Below are positions 1-9,268 of a stretch of DNA of 60,289 nucleotides, in pieces. Made by a program: the position numbers and the translations under genes. The stretch is from Promethearchaeota archaeon (GTDB lineage Archaea; Asgardarchaeota; Lokiarchaeia; Sigynarchaeales; SOKP01), in the NCBI GenBank assembly GCA_019057775.1, contig JAHLWT010000315.1:1-60289 (forward strand), in the 5' to 3' direction. The notes below the pieces were generated by a model. That model ran no database searches. It was given only the letters and a program-made list of their open reading frames with translations, and was not told the DNA's origin. How positions within the stretch are numbered: the stretch's first letter is position 1; the number at the start of each line of letters is the position of its first letter.

Positions 1-45
1 AAACTCGGGGGATAGGTCTATATTGCCCTTATCTCATTTTTTTAC

Positions 46-999
46 TCAGACTTTTTTATTTAAAAATGCTAAATCGACTCCCGAGGTAGGCTCAAGACTT
101 TGTAAGCCATCAAAACCGCACCCGACAATGAAATCTAATAGTGGTGTGATTTGCCCATCAGTATGAAGTACAATTTTACATCCTCGTTCATGGACCGTAT
201 CAGTAATAATTTTATAGGCAGGTTGGAGTAATTCTGTGAATTTCTTAGGACTCATCATCGGACCTGTATGATAGGCTAAATCCCCTGATTCAATGAACAC
301 TTCTGCACCAGCATCCATATAACTGTTGTAACATGCTGCAGTAAATTCAGCAATTACCTCATGTACTTCTTTAATAAATTTTGGTTTTTTATGAACCATT
401 TTCGAATAATAAGTCATACCCATACCTTGAGAAGCACTTTCAAACACACCAGCTAAATCATTTGTAACTATTACGAAGATTTTATCCTTATGTTTTTTGT
501 TTATTCGACGATAAAATTTTTTTACCATCTTCGTATACTTTTCTCTCAAAGGCCCTTCAAGCGCCTCCTTAGTTTCTTTCCACTTTTCAGGTGTGTTCAC
601 CGTGCCATATAGATAATAAGGATTAAAATTGCCTTCATTATTTTTCGCTTCCCATATCCGACCAAAAATATCTTTCATCAAATCTCGATCATCATTAGGC
701 TCATCTATAAAATTTAGGGGAACTATTCCAATTTGCATAGTATCAAGTCCCAAGTCAATGGCTGCTTCAACACAACGAGAGAAAATAGATGTTTCTACAC
801 TATCGATTAGATCACTCAATTTCTCTGCCCAGTTATTTGGGTTTTCGCGTTTTGTGTCATTTAATAGATCAAAATCAGTTGATACAGGTTTTCCAAGAAT
901 ATTATCAACGTTATTTGCATCAAGATATATAGTATGACAAGGAACATGATCAGGTTCCTCTAAATTTAGAGCTGTTAAAACTCTCTCTCTACGTTCCAT
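46..999 (-). CDS. Uroporphyrinogen decarboxylase-fold protein, interrupted near its 3' end
   Basis: The N-terminus (ERVLTALNLEEPDHVP) and the block VLHTDGQITPLLDFI, with His279, mark the URO-D superfamily, specifically the branch of corrinoid/coenzyme M methyltransferases (MtaA, MtbA, CmuA) rather than heme-pathway HemE. The family zinc motif is usually HxCG; here it is HTDG, so classical zinc thiolate binding is doubtful. The reading frame stops after residue 317. The next family block, GNIDLSPEF, follows in the same frame (positions 1-27) after two TGA codons, at the spacing normally seen between LNKK and GNID. The gene is therefore interrupted, miscalled, or recoded. A homologue lies directly downstream of its start on the same strand. 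Role in the cell: probably methyl transfer, not certain. Confidence 0.8.
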   Translation of the reverse strand: MERRERVLTALNLEEPDHVPCHTIYLDANNVDNILGKPVSTDFDLLNDTKRENPNNWAEKLSDLIDSVETSIFSRCVEAAIDLGLDTMQIGIVPLNFIDEPNDDRDLMKDIFGRIWEAKNNEGNFNPYYLYGTVNTPEKWKETKEALEGPLREKYTKMVKKFYRRINKKHKDKIFVIVTNDLAGVFESASQGMGMTYYSKMVHKKPKFIKEVHEVIAEFTAACYNSYMDAGAEVFIESGDLAYHTGPMMSPKKFTELLQPAYKIITDTVHERGCKIVLHTDGQITPLLDFIVGCGFDGLQSLEPTSGVDLAFLNKKV

Positions 1000-1129
1000 T
1001 TTTTAAGAATCCGTTTATATTAATTTAAATAGAATAATTGGAGTCTTTTTAAAATTGTTTTGTTTTTTCAAGAGAAAGACATAGATATAGACTAGTTTGT
1101 ATAAAGTTTCGAAAGAATTTCAGAGATTT

Positions 1130-2326
1130 TTACTTGATTGAAATGGGATATCTTCCATATTTTTTCCGCGCTGAGTGCATTTTTAAATAATTTTCACGTT
1201 TTATAGCAGGATTTATGCTATGTCCTGAGCTTAGAATAAACCCTCCTCCAGGAGCAAGATTTTTTATGAGAGTTTTCGTGTATTCCTCTATGAATTTTTG
1301 ATCTTTATCAGCAAGATCTTGCGGGGATATATTTCCGATAAGACAAAGCTTTTCATGATATTTCTCATATAGTTTGAAGATATTATAATCAGGATTAGCC
1401 GTTGTAGGTTCAATAGGATGGATTGCATCGATTCCCACTTTTATAATTTCATCAAGCAATTGCGTTATATCTCCACAACTGTGTAAGATAACTTTTAAAC
1501 CTCCTTTATGGGCAACTTTTGAAGTTTCTTCAAGCCAAGGGAGCACATAAGTTTTATAATTTTTAGGACTCATCAACAAACCAGATTTAAATCCATAATC
1601 GTCCATTATCATGATAGCATCGGTTTCTCCCCAATCAATAAAAGTTTTAATTGAATCTACAAGAAATTTACCATGAATATCGAACACTTTCCTAATTTGC
1701 TTTGAGTTGGTTAACAATTTACTAAACGTTGAAAATCCAAATATTTGCCAGGAAGGTTCAAACACGCCCCAAACAGCAGGGATTATTGAAATTTTTCCTT
1801 GAGATTGTTCTTCTCTTTTTTTCATTGCTTTAAAATATTTTTTCCTTCGGGGTGTTTCTATCTCTAAAGCTTCTGTCTCTTCAAATTCTTCAAAACCTTT
1901 AAAAGCCCCATCTCTATAATACGCTATATCCATACCATCTGAAGGATTTCTCCTTAAATCGAAAATTCTCCCATATTCATCAATAAAATAATCCTTAGCA
2001 CATAATTTTGGGAAAAGTATGTATCCTGTAAACGGAATAAAAGCAAGATCGATACCTATTTTTTCGTATAGATTAATGTGCTTATTTATTGTATTTTTAA
2101 TATATGATCTCGTTTCTGTAGCCATGAGTATAGTTTTGGTTAAAGAATCTGTATCTCCTTGACATAAATCGAATGTATTATTAAAACTTTTTACCAACCC
2201 TTGAAATACATACTCCTCATTGAAGTGTTTACAAATTTTAAGATTATCTATTGACATTTCGAAGGATGGAACCCGGTCTGCTTCTTCAAAATTTAATGTT
2301 AACCTTATTCTGTCTCTTGCGTTCAT
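1130..2326 (-). CDS. Uroporphyrinogen decarboxylase-fold protein (corrinoid methyltransferase-like)
   Basis: Full-length 398-residue member of the same superfamily as its neighbour. It begins MNARDRIRLTLNFEEADRVP and has ILHSCGDI (His282, Cys284), the first zinc-binding pair of MtaA-type methylcobamide:thiol methyltransferases. IEPTTANPDY and LIGNISPQDL follow, then a C-terminal GGGFILSSGHSINP where related enzymes usually carry a Cys. His in that place could complete the zinc site. No corrinoid protein or MtaB/MtbB-like partner is in the window, so the methyl donor and acceptor cannot be named. HemE function is unlikely because the substrate-binding motifs of true URO-D are not evident. The 130-bp gap to the interrupted paralogue suggests a gene pair. 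Confidence 0.82.
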   Translation of the reverse strand: MNARDRIRLTLNFEEADRVPSFEMSIDNLKICKHFNEEYVFQGLVKSFNNTFDLCQGDTDSLTKTILMATETRSYIKNTINKHINLYEKIGIDLAFIPFTGYILFPKLCAKDYFIDEYGRIFDLRRNPSDGMDIAYYRDGAFKGFEEFEETEALEIETPRRKKYFKAMKKREEQSQGKISIIPAVWGVFEPSWQIFGFSTFSKLLTNSKQIRKVFDIHGKFLVDSIKTFIDWGETDAIMIMDDYGFKSGLLMSPKNYKTYVLPWLEETSKVAHKGGLKVILHSCGDITQLLDEIIKVGIDAIHPIEPTTANPDYNIFKLYEKYHEKLCLIGNISPQDLADKDQKFIEEYTKTLIKNLAPGGGFILSSGHSINPAIKRENYLKMHSARKKYGRYPISIK

Positions 2327-2353
2327 ATTAATTCAGTGATAATTGTGCTTTTT

Positions 2354-3559
2354 TTATTTAATTAATATCTTTATTAATTTGGTAAAAAGATTTGGGTGAG
2401 TTAATACAAATCTTATCATAAAAATAAAAATTGACGGATTTTTCATTAATTTTAGAATTAATTCTCTTGGGAAATCCATATCGCCATAAATTGAGATTAA
2501 ATCTACAACCTTAGTACCTTTTATTATTTGGAAGAACTTATCATAATCCTTCTCTGTGAAGTTTTCTACTATACTTCTTATTATATAGTGAATTTTTAAC
2601 TGTTTACCAACAGTAGAAGCACAGGGCCTCTCATAATTCCTTTTGATAAATTTTTTTGAAAAATTATTATTTTTAAAACATTTAATAATACAGTTTGCCG
2701 CGTATTTAGCGGAAGTAAGCAGCATAATAATACCCCCTCCAGTAGTCGCCTTAACTTGGCATGCCGCATCTCCTAGTAATAAAATATTATTAAAAGCTAC
2801 TTTATTCATCATTCCATAAGGAATAATACCCCCTTGTTGATCGATCTTTTGGGAAGGATCTATCTTCAATGATTTAGTGAAAAGCTTAAATTTCTGAGCG
2901 ATTTTTTTAGATGTGGCTAATCCTATCCTATATACATTATTCCCCTCTGGTACAATCCACCCAAATAACTCCTTCCACCTTGGATCAAAATATATTAATG
3001 CTTCTTTTTGATTAAATCTACCTTTTACTTGAATTTGGGATGCATATATTATTTTATTCCTAATTCCTACAGTTTTTCCAACTGATGATAATGGACCATC
3101 ACACCCAATTAGAATCCTTGCCTTAAATTTTCTTTTGGATGATTCAACTAGTAAAATTTTATTAGCTCCATCTTTGGTGTATTGGAAAGATTTGAATTTT
3201 TCTCCTAGAAAATATTTAACATTCTCTTTAGTTTTTGTTTTTTCATAGAATAAACGATCCAAAGCAACTCTATCAATAATAAAAGGAATCTCATTTCCGG
3301 AGAGTTTTATTGCTTTACCAGAAGGAGCAACTAATTTAACTATACGTACTCTATTTAAAACGAGTTCTTTAGGTAATTCAATTAATGTATTGAGTTTTTG
3401 ACTTACGATGCCAGCACATTGGAATGGTAGACCTATCTTTTCATGTTCTTCGATAACTGCTATTTTCAGATTAGTTTTAGATAATAAATAACACATATAA
3501 TTTCCTGCGATACTTGCACCAATTATACATACATCAAAAAAGTTTAAGTTTAAACTCAT
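2354..3559 (-). CDS. Geranylgeranyl reductase family FAD-dependent oxidoreductase
   Basis: 401-residue flavoprotein. The N-terminal FAD-binding beta-alpha-beta is CIIGASIAGNY; the usual GxGxxG has Ser at the second Gly. The family signature PFQCAGIVS (residues 45-53) carries the Cys typical of geranylgeranyl reductases. LIGCDGPLSSVGK and LLLGDAACQVKATTGGGI follow; the latter is the FAD-ribityl GD motif. Archaeal members saturate the isoprenoid chains of membrane lipids (digeranylgeranylglycerophospholipid reductase). The C-terminal hydrophobic stretch IFIFMIRFVLTHPNLF may contact the membrane. It lies 27 bp upstream of the URO-D-fold gene on the same strand and may be co-transcribed. Archaeal genomes often carry several family members, so the exact substrate is unproven. 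Confidence 0.82.
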   Translation of the reverse strand: MSLNLNFFDVCIIGASIAGNYMCYLLSKTNLKIAVIEEHEKIGLPFQCAGIVSQKLNTLIELPKELVLNRVRIVKLVAPSGKAIKLSGNEIPFIIDRVALDRLFYEKTKTKENVKYFLGEKFKSFQYTKDGANKILLVESSKRKFKARILIGCDGPLSSVGKTVGIRNKIIYASQIQVKGRFNQKEALIYFDPRWKELFGWIVPEGNNVYRIGLATSKKIAQKFKLFTKSLKIDPSQKIDQQGGIIPYGMMNKVAFNNILLLGDAACQVKATTGGGIIMLLTSAKYAANCIIKCFKNNNFSKKFIKRNYERPCASTVGKQLKIHYIIRSIVENFTEKDYDKFFQIIKGTKVVDLISIYGDMDFPRELILKLMKNPSIFIFMIRFVLTHPNLFTKLIKILIK

Positions 3560-3802
3560 TAAGAATAATTAAAGAAATTACATTATTAGAAGTTTTTGAG
3601 TCAACAGCTCTCAAGTCTTTTAAAGATGAATTCCATGCAAATTCGCTTATTAAAAATTAGATATTATTGTTTTTTTACCACAAATAGAGGTTTGTTGTCA
3701 GAAATCGTTAAGTTTATATATGACCAATTCATTTTTTTTATAACAGATAAATATTTTTGTACAAAAAGAAATTTTATTACCACAAACTGACAGTTGAATC
3801 AC

Positions 3803-4393
3803 ATGACAGAAGTAACTCAGACAAATAATATTTTTGATTTCTCTCTCGAAAAGGAATGTGTAAATGATATTTTATTAGCAATCGGTATCTGGCAAGATGA
3901 TAAATTTGTTTACGCCAATAAAGCAGCCACTAAGCTCTTTGAAACCACTTCAGAAGAAATACAAGAAGAAGAGTTTTGGATTAAGTTAGTACATCAAGAA
4001 GATCTTCCAAAAATCAAGCAAAATTTTACGGACAGATTAGAAGATAAATCAAATAAATCTACTAGACATAATCATCGAATTTTAACCAAATCAGGAAAAG
4101 TTAAATTTCTAGAGACTTATATAAAGTCATGTAAATATAATGGACGATTAGCACTTCTAATAACTGCAATGGAGATTAGACATCAACCTCCCACATTAGA
4201 AATATCTTCAAGTTTCGCAGCAAAATTACACGTAGCAGAAATGGTATTGAATTCATTAAGAATATCCTATAGATTAATAAACACTCATACAGCAACTCTA
4301 TATCGAAAACATCAAGAGAAGCATGAAGACCAGACGCTACGTAAATATTGGCGACAAAAGTTTCAAGAGCTAGGGAAGCAGGAAAGTAATTAA
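3803..4393 (+). CDS. PAS-domain protein
   Basis: 196 residues from the ATG at 3803; an in-frame TTG three codons earlier (3794) is an alternative start. Residues about 20-125 read as one PAS sensor domain: IGIWQDDKFVYANKAATKLF, then WIKLVHQEDLPKIKQNF, the RILTKSGKVKFLE strand and a closing strand LALLITAMEI. After it comes a mostly helical segment of about 70 residues rich in basic and aromatic residues, with no recognisable kinase, HTH or GGDEF domain. It may be a single-domain sensor acting on a partner protein. No membrane helix. The ligand is unknown. It is transcribed alone, with a TATA-like AAGTTTATATA at about 3709-3719. Confidence 0.7.
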   Translation: MTEVTQTNNIFDFSLEKECVNDILLAIGIWQDDKFVYANKAATKLFETTSEEIQEEEFWIKLVHQEDLPKIKQNFTDRLEDKSNKSTRHNHRILTKSGKVKFLETYIKSCKYNGRLALLITAMEIRHQPPTLEISSSFAAKLHVAEMVLNSLRISYRLINTHTATLYRKHQEKHEDQTLRKYWRQKFQELGKQESN

Positions 4394-4468
4394 GGAGAAT
4401 TCGTAAGAAATCTTCGTAAGAATGTATGTAGTATATTTGAATCGGTATATATAACCCTCAATCTTATT

Positions 4469-5524
4469 TTATTGCTTATATTTAGCTATATAATCTTTCT
4501 CTTCATTTGATAATGTGTTCCTAAGTCCCAATGAAAGCATCATTCCATATACAATACCCAAGGCTACGTTTTTAAACACCGGATTTTTTTCAATTGATAT
4601 ATCCGTTCTGGATGTTAATATTGGCATAATTTTTTCCAGAATATACTTAGTTTCGGGTTTCTCATCATAGTAAGAAATAATCAATGATTTGAATTTCTTC
4701 ATGAATGATTGGTGCTCAAGAAGTATTTCTCGAACGTTTTCTTTACCATTTATGACTCCAAAATGTCCAAATCCCGCTTTTAAAGGATATATGCTTGTTA
4801 ATTTATCCAATGTTTTCATATAATCTTCATGATTATAATAAATTGGCATTGAAGTTGGCATTGTTAATAATTTTGAATCGTGATATAAAGTCCCTGCAGA
4901 CTCTCCTAAGAAAATAAAATCTATCACTCCATTCTTGATAAAAATAGGAGATTGATGATCAGGAGTGTGTCCTGGTGTTTTTAAAATACATAATTTTATC
5001 TCAGATTCATTAATCGTAAAGGTCTCAATAGGGGCAAGCTTACTAATATCTGAATTAAATTTGCTGATTGGGTTTATAATTCTGAAAGAAGAATCTTCAA
5101 TAGGCTTCATATCACCTATTAAATTCCCGTATGTCCTCTTTCCACGATTTAAATGATGTTCGTAATCATTAAGTAAGGCTTTGGTTGTTTTATTCGTAAG
5201 AATTTTGACTTGTGGGTTATGTTTTTTTAATTCTTCATATAATTTCCACATTCCTCCATTATGATCGGCATGGTGGTGCGAGGTTATTAAATATTTAAAT
5301 GATGATAACGGAATTTGATGTCTTTTAAAATATCTTAAGCTTTTTTTGATATCTAAAGAAGACCCGCAATCAATCAAAATTGAACAGTCATCAAACACTC
5401 CAAGAAAGGCAGATAACATCCTCTTTGTTCCAAAACCTTTCAAGTCAATATGATGAAGATATTCATTTATCTTTCCTGAATTAAGCGTTATAGGTCCATC
5501 ATTCATAAAAAGAGAAATATACAC
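4469..5524 (-). CDS. Metallo-beta-lactamase-fold hydrolase
   Basis: 351 residues with the MBL metal motif SHHHADH (residues 82-88), the His of TPGHTPDH (His187) and a later GHFG. The usual bridging Asp position reads FLGESAG, with Glu209 in place of Asp, which is uncommon. No flavodoxin or rubredoxin domain is attached, so it is not an FprA-type flavoprotein; the C-terminal 100 residues are helical. Likely a soluble hydrolase of an ester, lactone or thioester. The substrate cannot be inferred, and neighbours give no clue: it is a single gene between the PAS gene and the coiled-coil operon. Confidence 0.75.
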   Translation of the reverse strand: MYISLFMNDGPITLNSGKINEYLHHIDLKGFGTKRMLSAFLGVFDDCSILIDCGSSLDIKKSLRYFKRHQIPLSSFKYLITSHHHADHNGGMWKLYEELKKHNPQVKILTNKTTKALLNDYEHHLNRGKRTYGNLIGDMKPIEDSSFRIINPISKFNSDISKLAPIETFTINESEIKLCILKTPGHTPDHQSPIFIKNGVIDFIFLGESAGTLYHDSKLLTMPTSMPIYYNHEDYMKTLDKLTSIYPLKAGFGHFGVINGKENVREILLEHQSFMKKFKSLIISYYDEKPETKYILEKIMPILTSRTDISIEKNPVFKNVALGIVYGMMLSLGLRNTLSNEEKDYIAKYKQ

Positions 5525-5587
5525 TAAAATAATAACTATTTTATTAGATTAAGAAATAAGATTGGGAAAAATTCTTATTTTTATAAA

Positions 5588-7849
5588 TTAAAGATTGAGT
5601 CTTTGCTTCCAAACCTTTATGGAAAGCTTTAAATTTTCTATTTCTGGTCGATGCAAGGCTTCTGTATGGTTTTTAATATCATTAGCCGTGGTGTGGATAT
5701 CTTTTAATACACTATTATAGCCATGTCTTTTAACAAACTCGCCTTGAAATCTTTCTAATTCAGCTGCAAAATGTAGCCCCGTCTTTCCTTCAAGAGTGTT
5801 CATTATTTCATCCAAGAGATTTGAGAGAAAAGAGGCTTTAGGTGCTTCTGCTAACTTTTCTTCTAAAGGTTGAGATTTACTTTCTGGTTCAGTTTTAGCG
5901 GTTTCTACAATCATAGGTTCTTCAACTCTTTGAAAAGCTGGCTGTTTTACTGGTTCTTTTGCAGGTGATTCCTCAACTTTTTGAAAAGCTGGTTGCCCTA
6001 CGTGTTCTCTTGTAAGAGAGCTTTTTATAGAACGTAATATTTCTTTTCTAGCCCCTACCCAAGCATCCTCAAGGATAGGGACGAAAATTTTGATATGCTC
6101 TTCAATTATACTGCCAATTCCTGCTATTTCAGTTATAATTTCTCCTCTAAAATCGGTTTTTGAGAGGACACATAATATTACTTCTTCATAATCTCTGTTA
6201 ATACCCCATAGATTCTGTAATGCTCTATTTCTGTAATCAACATTATCCATATTATCCATTTCATTCATAATCATTTCATGCTCAGGTACGGATGGATCAA
6301 TATGAGTTGAAATTCTAAAATTAATTCTTGAAGGGCGCGATTTAATCATGTTAATATCAATATCAGAGAGAGTAGGCGCTACAATCAAAACCCTCATTTT
6401 TGCTTTTGAAATTTCATCATTAATATGAGCTTTAGCACTTTCCAAAGAGCGAATGAACCATATATCTTTCATTGTCATGGTCCCTCTCGCTTTTTTTGAT
6501 TGCTCCCAAAATTCTCTTGTAGTGCTCTCAGTTAATTCCAATCTTCTCAAGATATCTTCCAATGTGTTATCTAAAGAATCAACAATTCCTTTGGAAAAGA
6601 TATCTTTTATATTTCCAAATGATTCGAATATACCTCCAGAAATACCATCTATTCTTTGCTCCGCCATCTTCACTGCTTCATCAAAATTACTAATAAGGGT
6701 TGAGATTTCTTTTTCTTTATCTTCTCCGGATTTTACAGAAATACCATCTATATTTTTTACAGCACTTTCAATGGAGCTTTTTAGTTTGTTCACAAAATCT
6801 GCATCGATACCTTGGGTCGCTTTCTTTAACTCATCAGCAAAAACAGTTTGACTCACGCTTAGCTGTACATTGAGGTTATCAGTTATATCTTTTAATCGCT
6901 TTTCAACAACTTTATCAATTACATCTCCAACTGCTTGCTGAATTACGCCTAACCTTAATTTCTGTAAATTGTCAGAAATAGTTTTTTTAATATCTCCAAA
7001 TTCGCTTTTTAAACCATCAATTTGGTTTTTAATTACGCGAGAGGTTCTTATATTAAGATTTTCGAATTGTTTTGTGAGAGTCCCTACTTGATCATCAGAA
7101 AAATTTTTAGTTATATCGCCTAATTGCGTTATGTCATCTGTAATATGCCTAATTTGATCAATTGCGGAAATTGTTGTTTCAAATTCTTTTTTTTGAGCAT
7201 GAATTTGTGATAACATCTTTTCTTTTAAATCCAGCATTACTTCACTTGAGTCTTTGAGTTTTTCCATATCTTTTGCTTCGGTTTCTAATTTCATAAATGA
7301 CTTATCTAATTGAGTAGGGATTTTTGATTTTATATCAGAAATGTAGGATGAAAAACTTCTTAACTGAGCGACAAGAGCAGCATAAGGAGGTAAAGCAGCA
7401 AAATGAGGTGTAGCACCAACAATTTCCTTAAATAAACCTTTCTCTACAAATTTGTTTGCCATTTGCTTACACTCCTCTTTTGTTTTACCTACTAATAAGG
7501 CCATTTCACCAAGAGTAACTTCCCCGCGTCCTGTTATACGAAAGTATAAATCTATTTCTTCATCTGATAGATCAATGTCACTTAATACCTGTTTTGTCAA
7601 CTTTTCTGAAACAGAAACATCCTCTTCTACATCGACTATCTCTTTTATTTCAAAATTATCGACTTCTAAATTTTGATTGATGAATATGGTTAATACATGC
7701 TTTGGATCCCCATGAATATTCTCTCTTTTTATGGGAAATTTCATAACATCCTTGTATTCATCAGCAGAAATAGAAAATATAATTTCTTCCATACAATACT
7801 TACATTTTACAGGGATTTCAACTACATTTTTTTTTTCAAATAAATACAT
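5588..7849 (-). CDS. TrmB-like winged-helix protein with long coiled coil and C-terminal alpha/beta domain
   Basis: 753 residues. Residues 1-75 hold a CKYC pair and beta strands. Residues about 95-158 (YFRITGRGEVTLGEMALLVG to EKGLFKEIVGATPHFAALPP) match TrmB-type winged helix-turn-helix domains. Residues 160-470 are almost uninterrupted coiled coil (IKSEFGDIKKTISDNLQKLR and similar heptads). Residues about 470-610 form a compact alpha/beta domain (MRVLIVAPTLSDIDINMIKS) like the ligand or PLD-like domain that follows TrmB domains. A Pro/Glu linker with an internal repeat (QPAFQKVEE and QPAFQRVEE) leads to a last helical segment. No signal peptide. Second gene of an operon, 22 bp after its partner. 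Probably a transcription or chromatin-scaffold protein; the exact role is unknown. Confidence 0.65.
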   Translation of the reverse strand: MYLFEKKNVVEIPVKCKYCMEEIIFSISADEYKDVMKFPIKRENIHGDPKHVLTIFINQNLEVDNFEIKEIVDVEEDVSVSEKLTKQVLSDIDLSDEEIDLYFRITGRGEVTLGEMALLVGKTKEECKQMANKFVEKGLFKEIVGATPHFAALPPYAALVAQLRSFSSYISDIKSKIPTQLDKSFMKLETEAKDMEKLKDSSEVMLDLKEKMLSQIHAQKKEFETTISAIDQIRHITDDITQLGDITKNFSDDQVGTLTKQFENLNIRTSRVIKNQIDGLKSEFGDIKKTISDNLQKLRLGVIQQAVGDVIDKVVEKRLKDITDNLNVQLSVSQTVFADELKKATQGIDADFVNKLKSSIESAVKNIDGISVKSGEDKEKEISTLISNFDEAVKMAEQRIDGISGGIFESFGNIKDIFSKGIVDSLDNTLEDILRRLELTESTTREFWEQSKKARGTMTMKDIWFIRSLESAKAHINDEISKAKMRVLIVAPTLSDIDINMIKSRPSRINFRISTHIDPSVPEHEMIMNEMDNMDNVDYRNRALQNLWGINRDYEEVILCVLSKTDFRGEIITEIAGIGSIIEEHIKIFVPILEDAWVGARKEILRSIKSSLTREHVGQPAFQKVEESPAKEPVKQPAFQRVEEPMIVETAKTEPESKSQPLEEKLAEAPKASFLSNLLDEIMNTLEGKTGLHFAAELERFQGEFVKRHGYNSVLKDIHTTANDIKNHTEALHRPEIENLKLSIKVWKQRLNL

Positions 7850-7852
7850 TAC

Positions 7853-7866
7853 ATTATCATCTCCTT
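7853..7866 (-). promoter_or_regulatory. Shine-Dalgarno between the two winged-helix genes
   Basis: On the minus strand the upstream gene ends GAATTTTAG and is followed by GATAGAAAGGAGATGATAATG before the ATG at 7849. AAAGGAGATGA is a strong match to the 16S anti-Shine-Dalgarno and supports the chosen start. It indicates re-initiation within one transcript. Many other starts in this window lack such a motif. Confidence 0.6.
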
Positions 7867-7871
7867 TCTAT

Positions 7872-9137
7872 CTAAAATTCAACTTCTTCAGGATATGTAA
7901 TTTCTAACAAACGTAAGGCCTTCTTGGCTATTTCTAATGTAATCTCCCCATCATCGTTTTCGTTTTTGTATGCAGCCCTTATTTTTGGAAGTAAAAATTC
8001 AGGGAAAATAATCAACGGCTTGATGTCAGTAAGTAAGCAAATCCATTTCCTTTCATTATCGTCAATAATTTCGGTAATAATATTTATATTTTTTAAATCC
8101 TCTAAAAGAATCTCAGTAACCGCAAACTCTGAAAATATCTTAGGAATTTTATCAAGTGGATAATGGTTATGCTTCATTAAAACAAAAAAATCATACACAT
8201 CAGGATTTAAGAGAATTGATGCTAATTTTTTTATATCTTCTAATTTTTCAGTATAAGGGTCATAATTGTTAAAGAAATCTATTACTTTTTGACCATATAT
8301 CGATAATAATTCATTCTTAGTTTCTTTAAAATGATTTAATAAATTTTCATTAGGAACACGTGCAAGAAGGAGATCTTTAACAAGGAAGACATATTCTCCT
8401 TGATGCTTAATTGCTCCTGTATTTTTATCCTTTACTCCTGCTATCCAATCGCGTCTAACGATATTCAATTCTAAGAAGGGTTGAAGTAGTATATCAATAT
8501 TCACTGTTGTTGTCATTTTTTCGAGTTCCTTTTTCAAATCCTTTTTTGAAATAGGCGTTTCTCTTAAAATTTCGAGGATTTTTAAGCGCTCATCACTATT
8601 ATAGATAAGTGCTACTTTCTGAAGTTTATCTAGATTCGATAGTCTATCGACTTGAAAGATTGTAAATTTCATTTCATTTTTTAATCTTATATTAAGATTT
8701 TCAATCATCGAGAGTTGTTTCGAGTTCCGAGCCCTGGTTAATTTATCAAAAACATCGTCTAATCTATTTCCCATCTGTTTAATTAAATCTTCAAAAATCT
8801 CGATTTCATCATCCAATTCAAAAATGGAGATTGTTAAATATTGAGACCCGTCAGCGACTTGTTTAAAATAAGAAATCACTTGAAAAGATGTTTCTTTTAA
8901 ATGCCCTGTATAGAAATTGCTATAACTATTTCGAACACTAATAAGTCCAGTTGTATGTTGATAAAAGATCGCAAAAATATCGTTCTCAGCAAGTAACTCT
9001 GAAACCATCTCCTCGTCATACGTTTCATCTCTGAATATCAATTGTATTGGTTCAAATTCTGGCTCAATTTCTCCAGATTCCTTCTGATTAATTTTAAACT
9101 CATATGTCAAAATTCCTTGAATCAAATTCCAAATCAC
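7872..9137 (-). CDS. Winged-helix-containing protein, operon partner of the coiled-coil TrmB-like protein
   Basis: 421 residues, not matched to a named family. Residues 1-120 are alternating strands and helices (FAIFYQHTTGLISVRNSYSN, YLTISIFELDDEIEIFEDLI), resembling the small profilin/longin-like sensor domains common in Asgard proteins; this is an impression, not a match. Residues about 180-260 (DERLKILEILRETPISKKDL, then LNIVRRDWIAG) form a winged helix typical of ArsR/MarR-like regulators. The C-terminal half is helical. It is the promoter-proximal gene of a two-gene operon and divergent from the giant surface-protein genes, so a regulatory link to them is possible but inferred. Confidence 0.55.
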   Translation of the reverse strand: MIWNLIQGILTYEFKINQKESGEIEPEFEPIQLIFRDETYDEEMVSELLAENDIFAIFYQHTTGLISVRNSYSNFYTGHLKETSFQVISYFKQVADGSQYLTISIFELDDEIEIFEDLIKQMGNRLDDVFDKLTRARNSKQLSMIENLNIRLKNEMKFTIFQVDRLSNLDKLQKVALIYNSDERLKILEILRETPISKKDLKKELEKMTTTVNIDILLQPFLELNIVRRDWIAGVKDKNTGAIKHQGEYVFLVKDLLLARVPNENLLNHFKETKNELLSIYGQKVIDFFNNYDPYTEKLEDIKKLASILLNPDVYDFFVLMKHNHYPLDKIPKIFSEFAVTEILLEDLKNINIITEIIDDNERKWICLLTDIKPLIIFPEFLLPKIRAAYKNENDDGEITLEIAKKALRLLEITYPEEVEF

Positions 9138-9268
9138 TCAAAAATTATTTATTCTTATTCTTATTTAGGGTAATTTATCTTATATATAATAATGTCTTAA
9201 GTAACTTAATATTAATAATTTAACCAATTATATTATTTCTAGATTTTTAATAAATTACATTTTAAATT

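Noticed and set aside
3596..3790. Open frame of 64 codons upstream of the PAS gene
   Set aside because: Unusual composition, no motif, overlaps the likely promoter region of the PAS gene; treated as chance.
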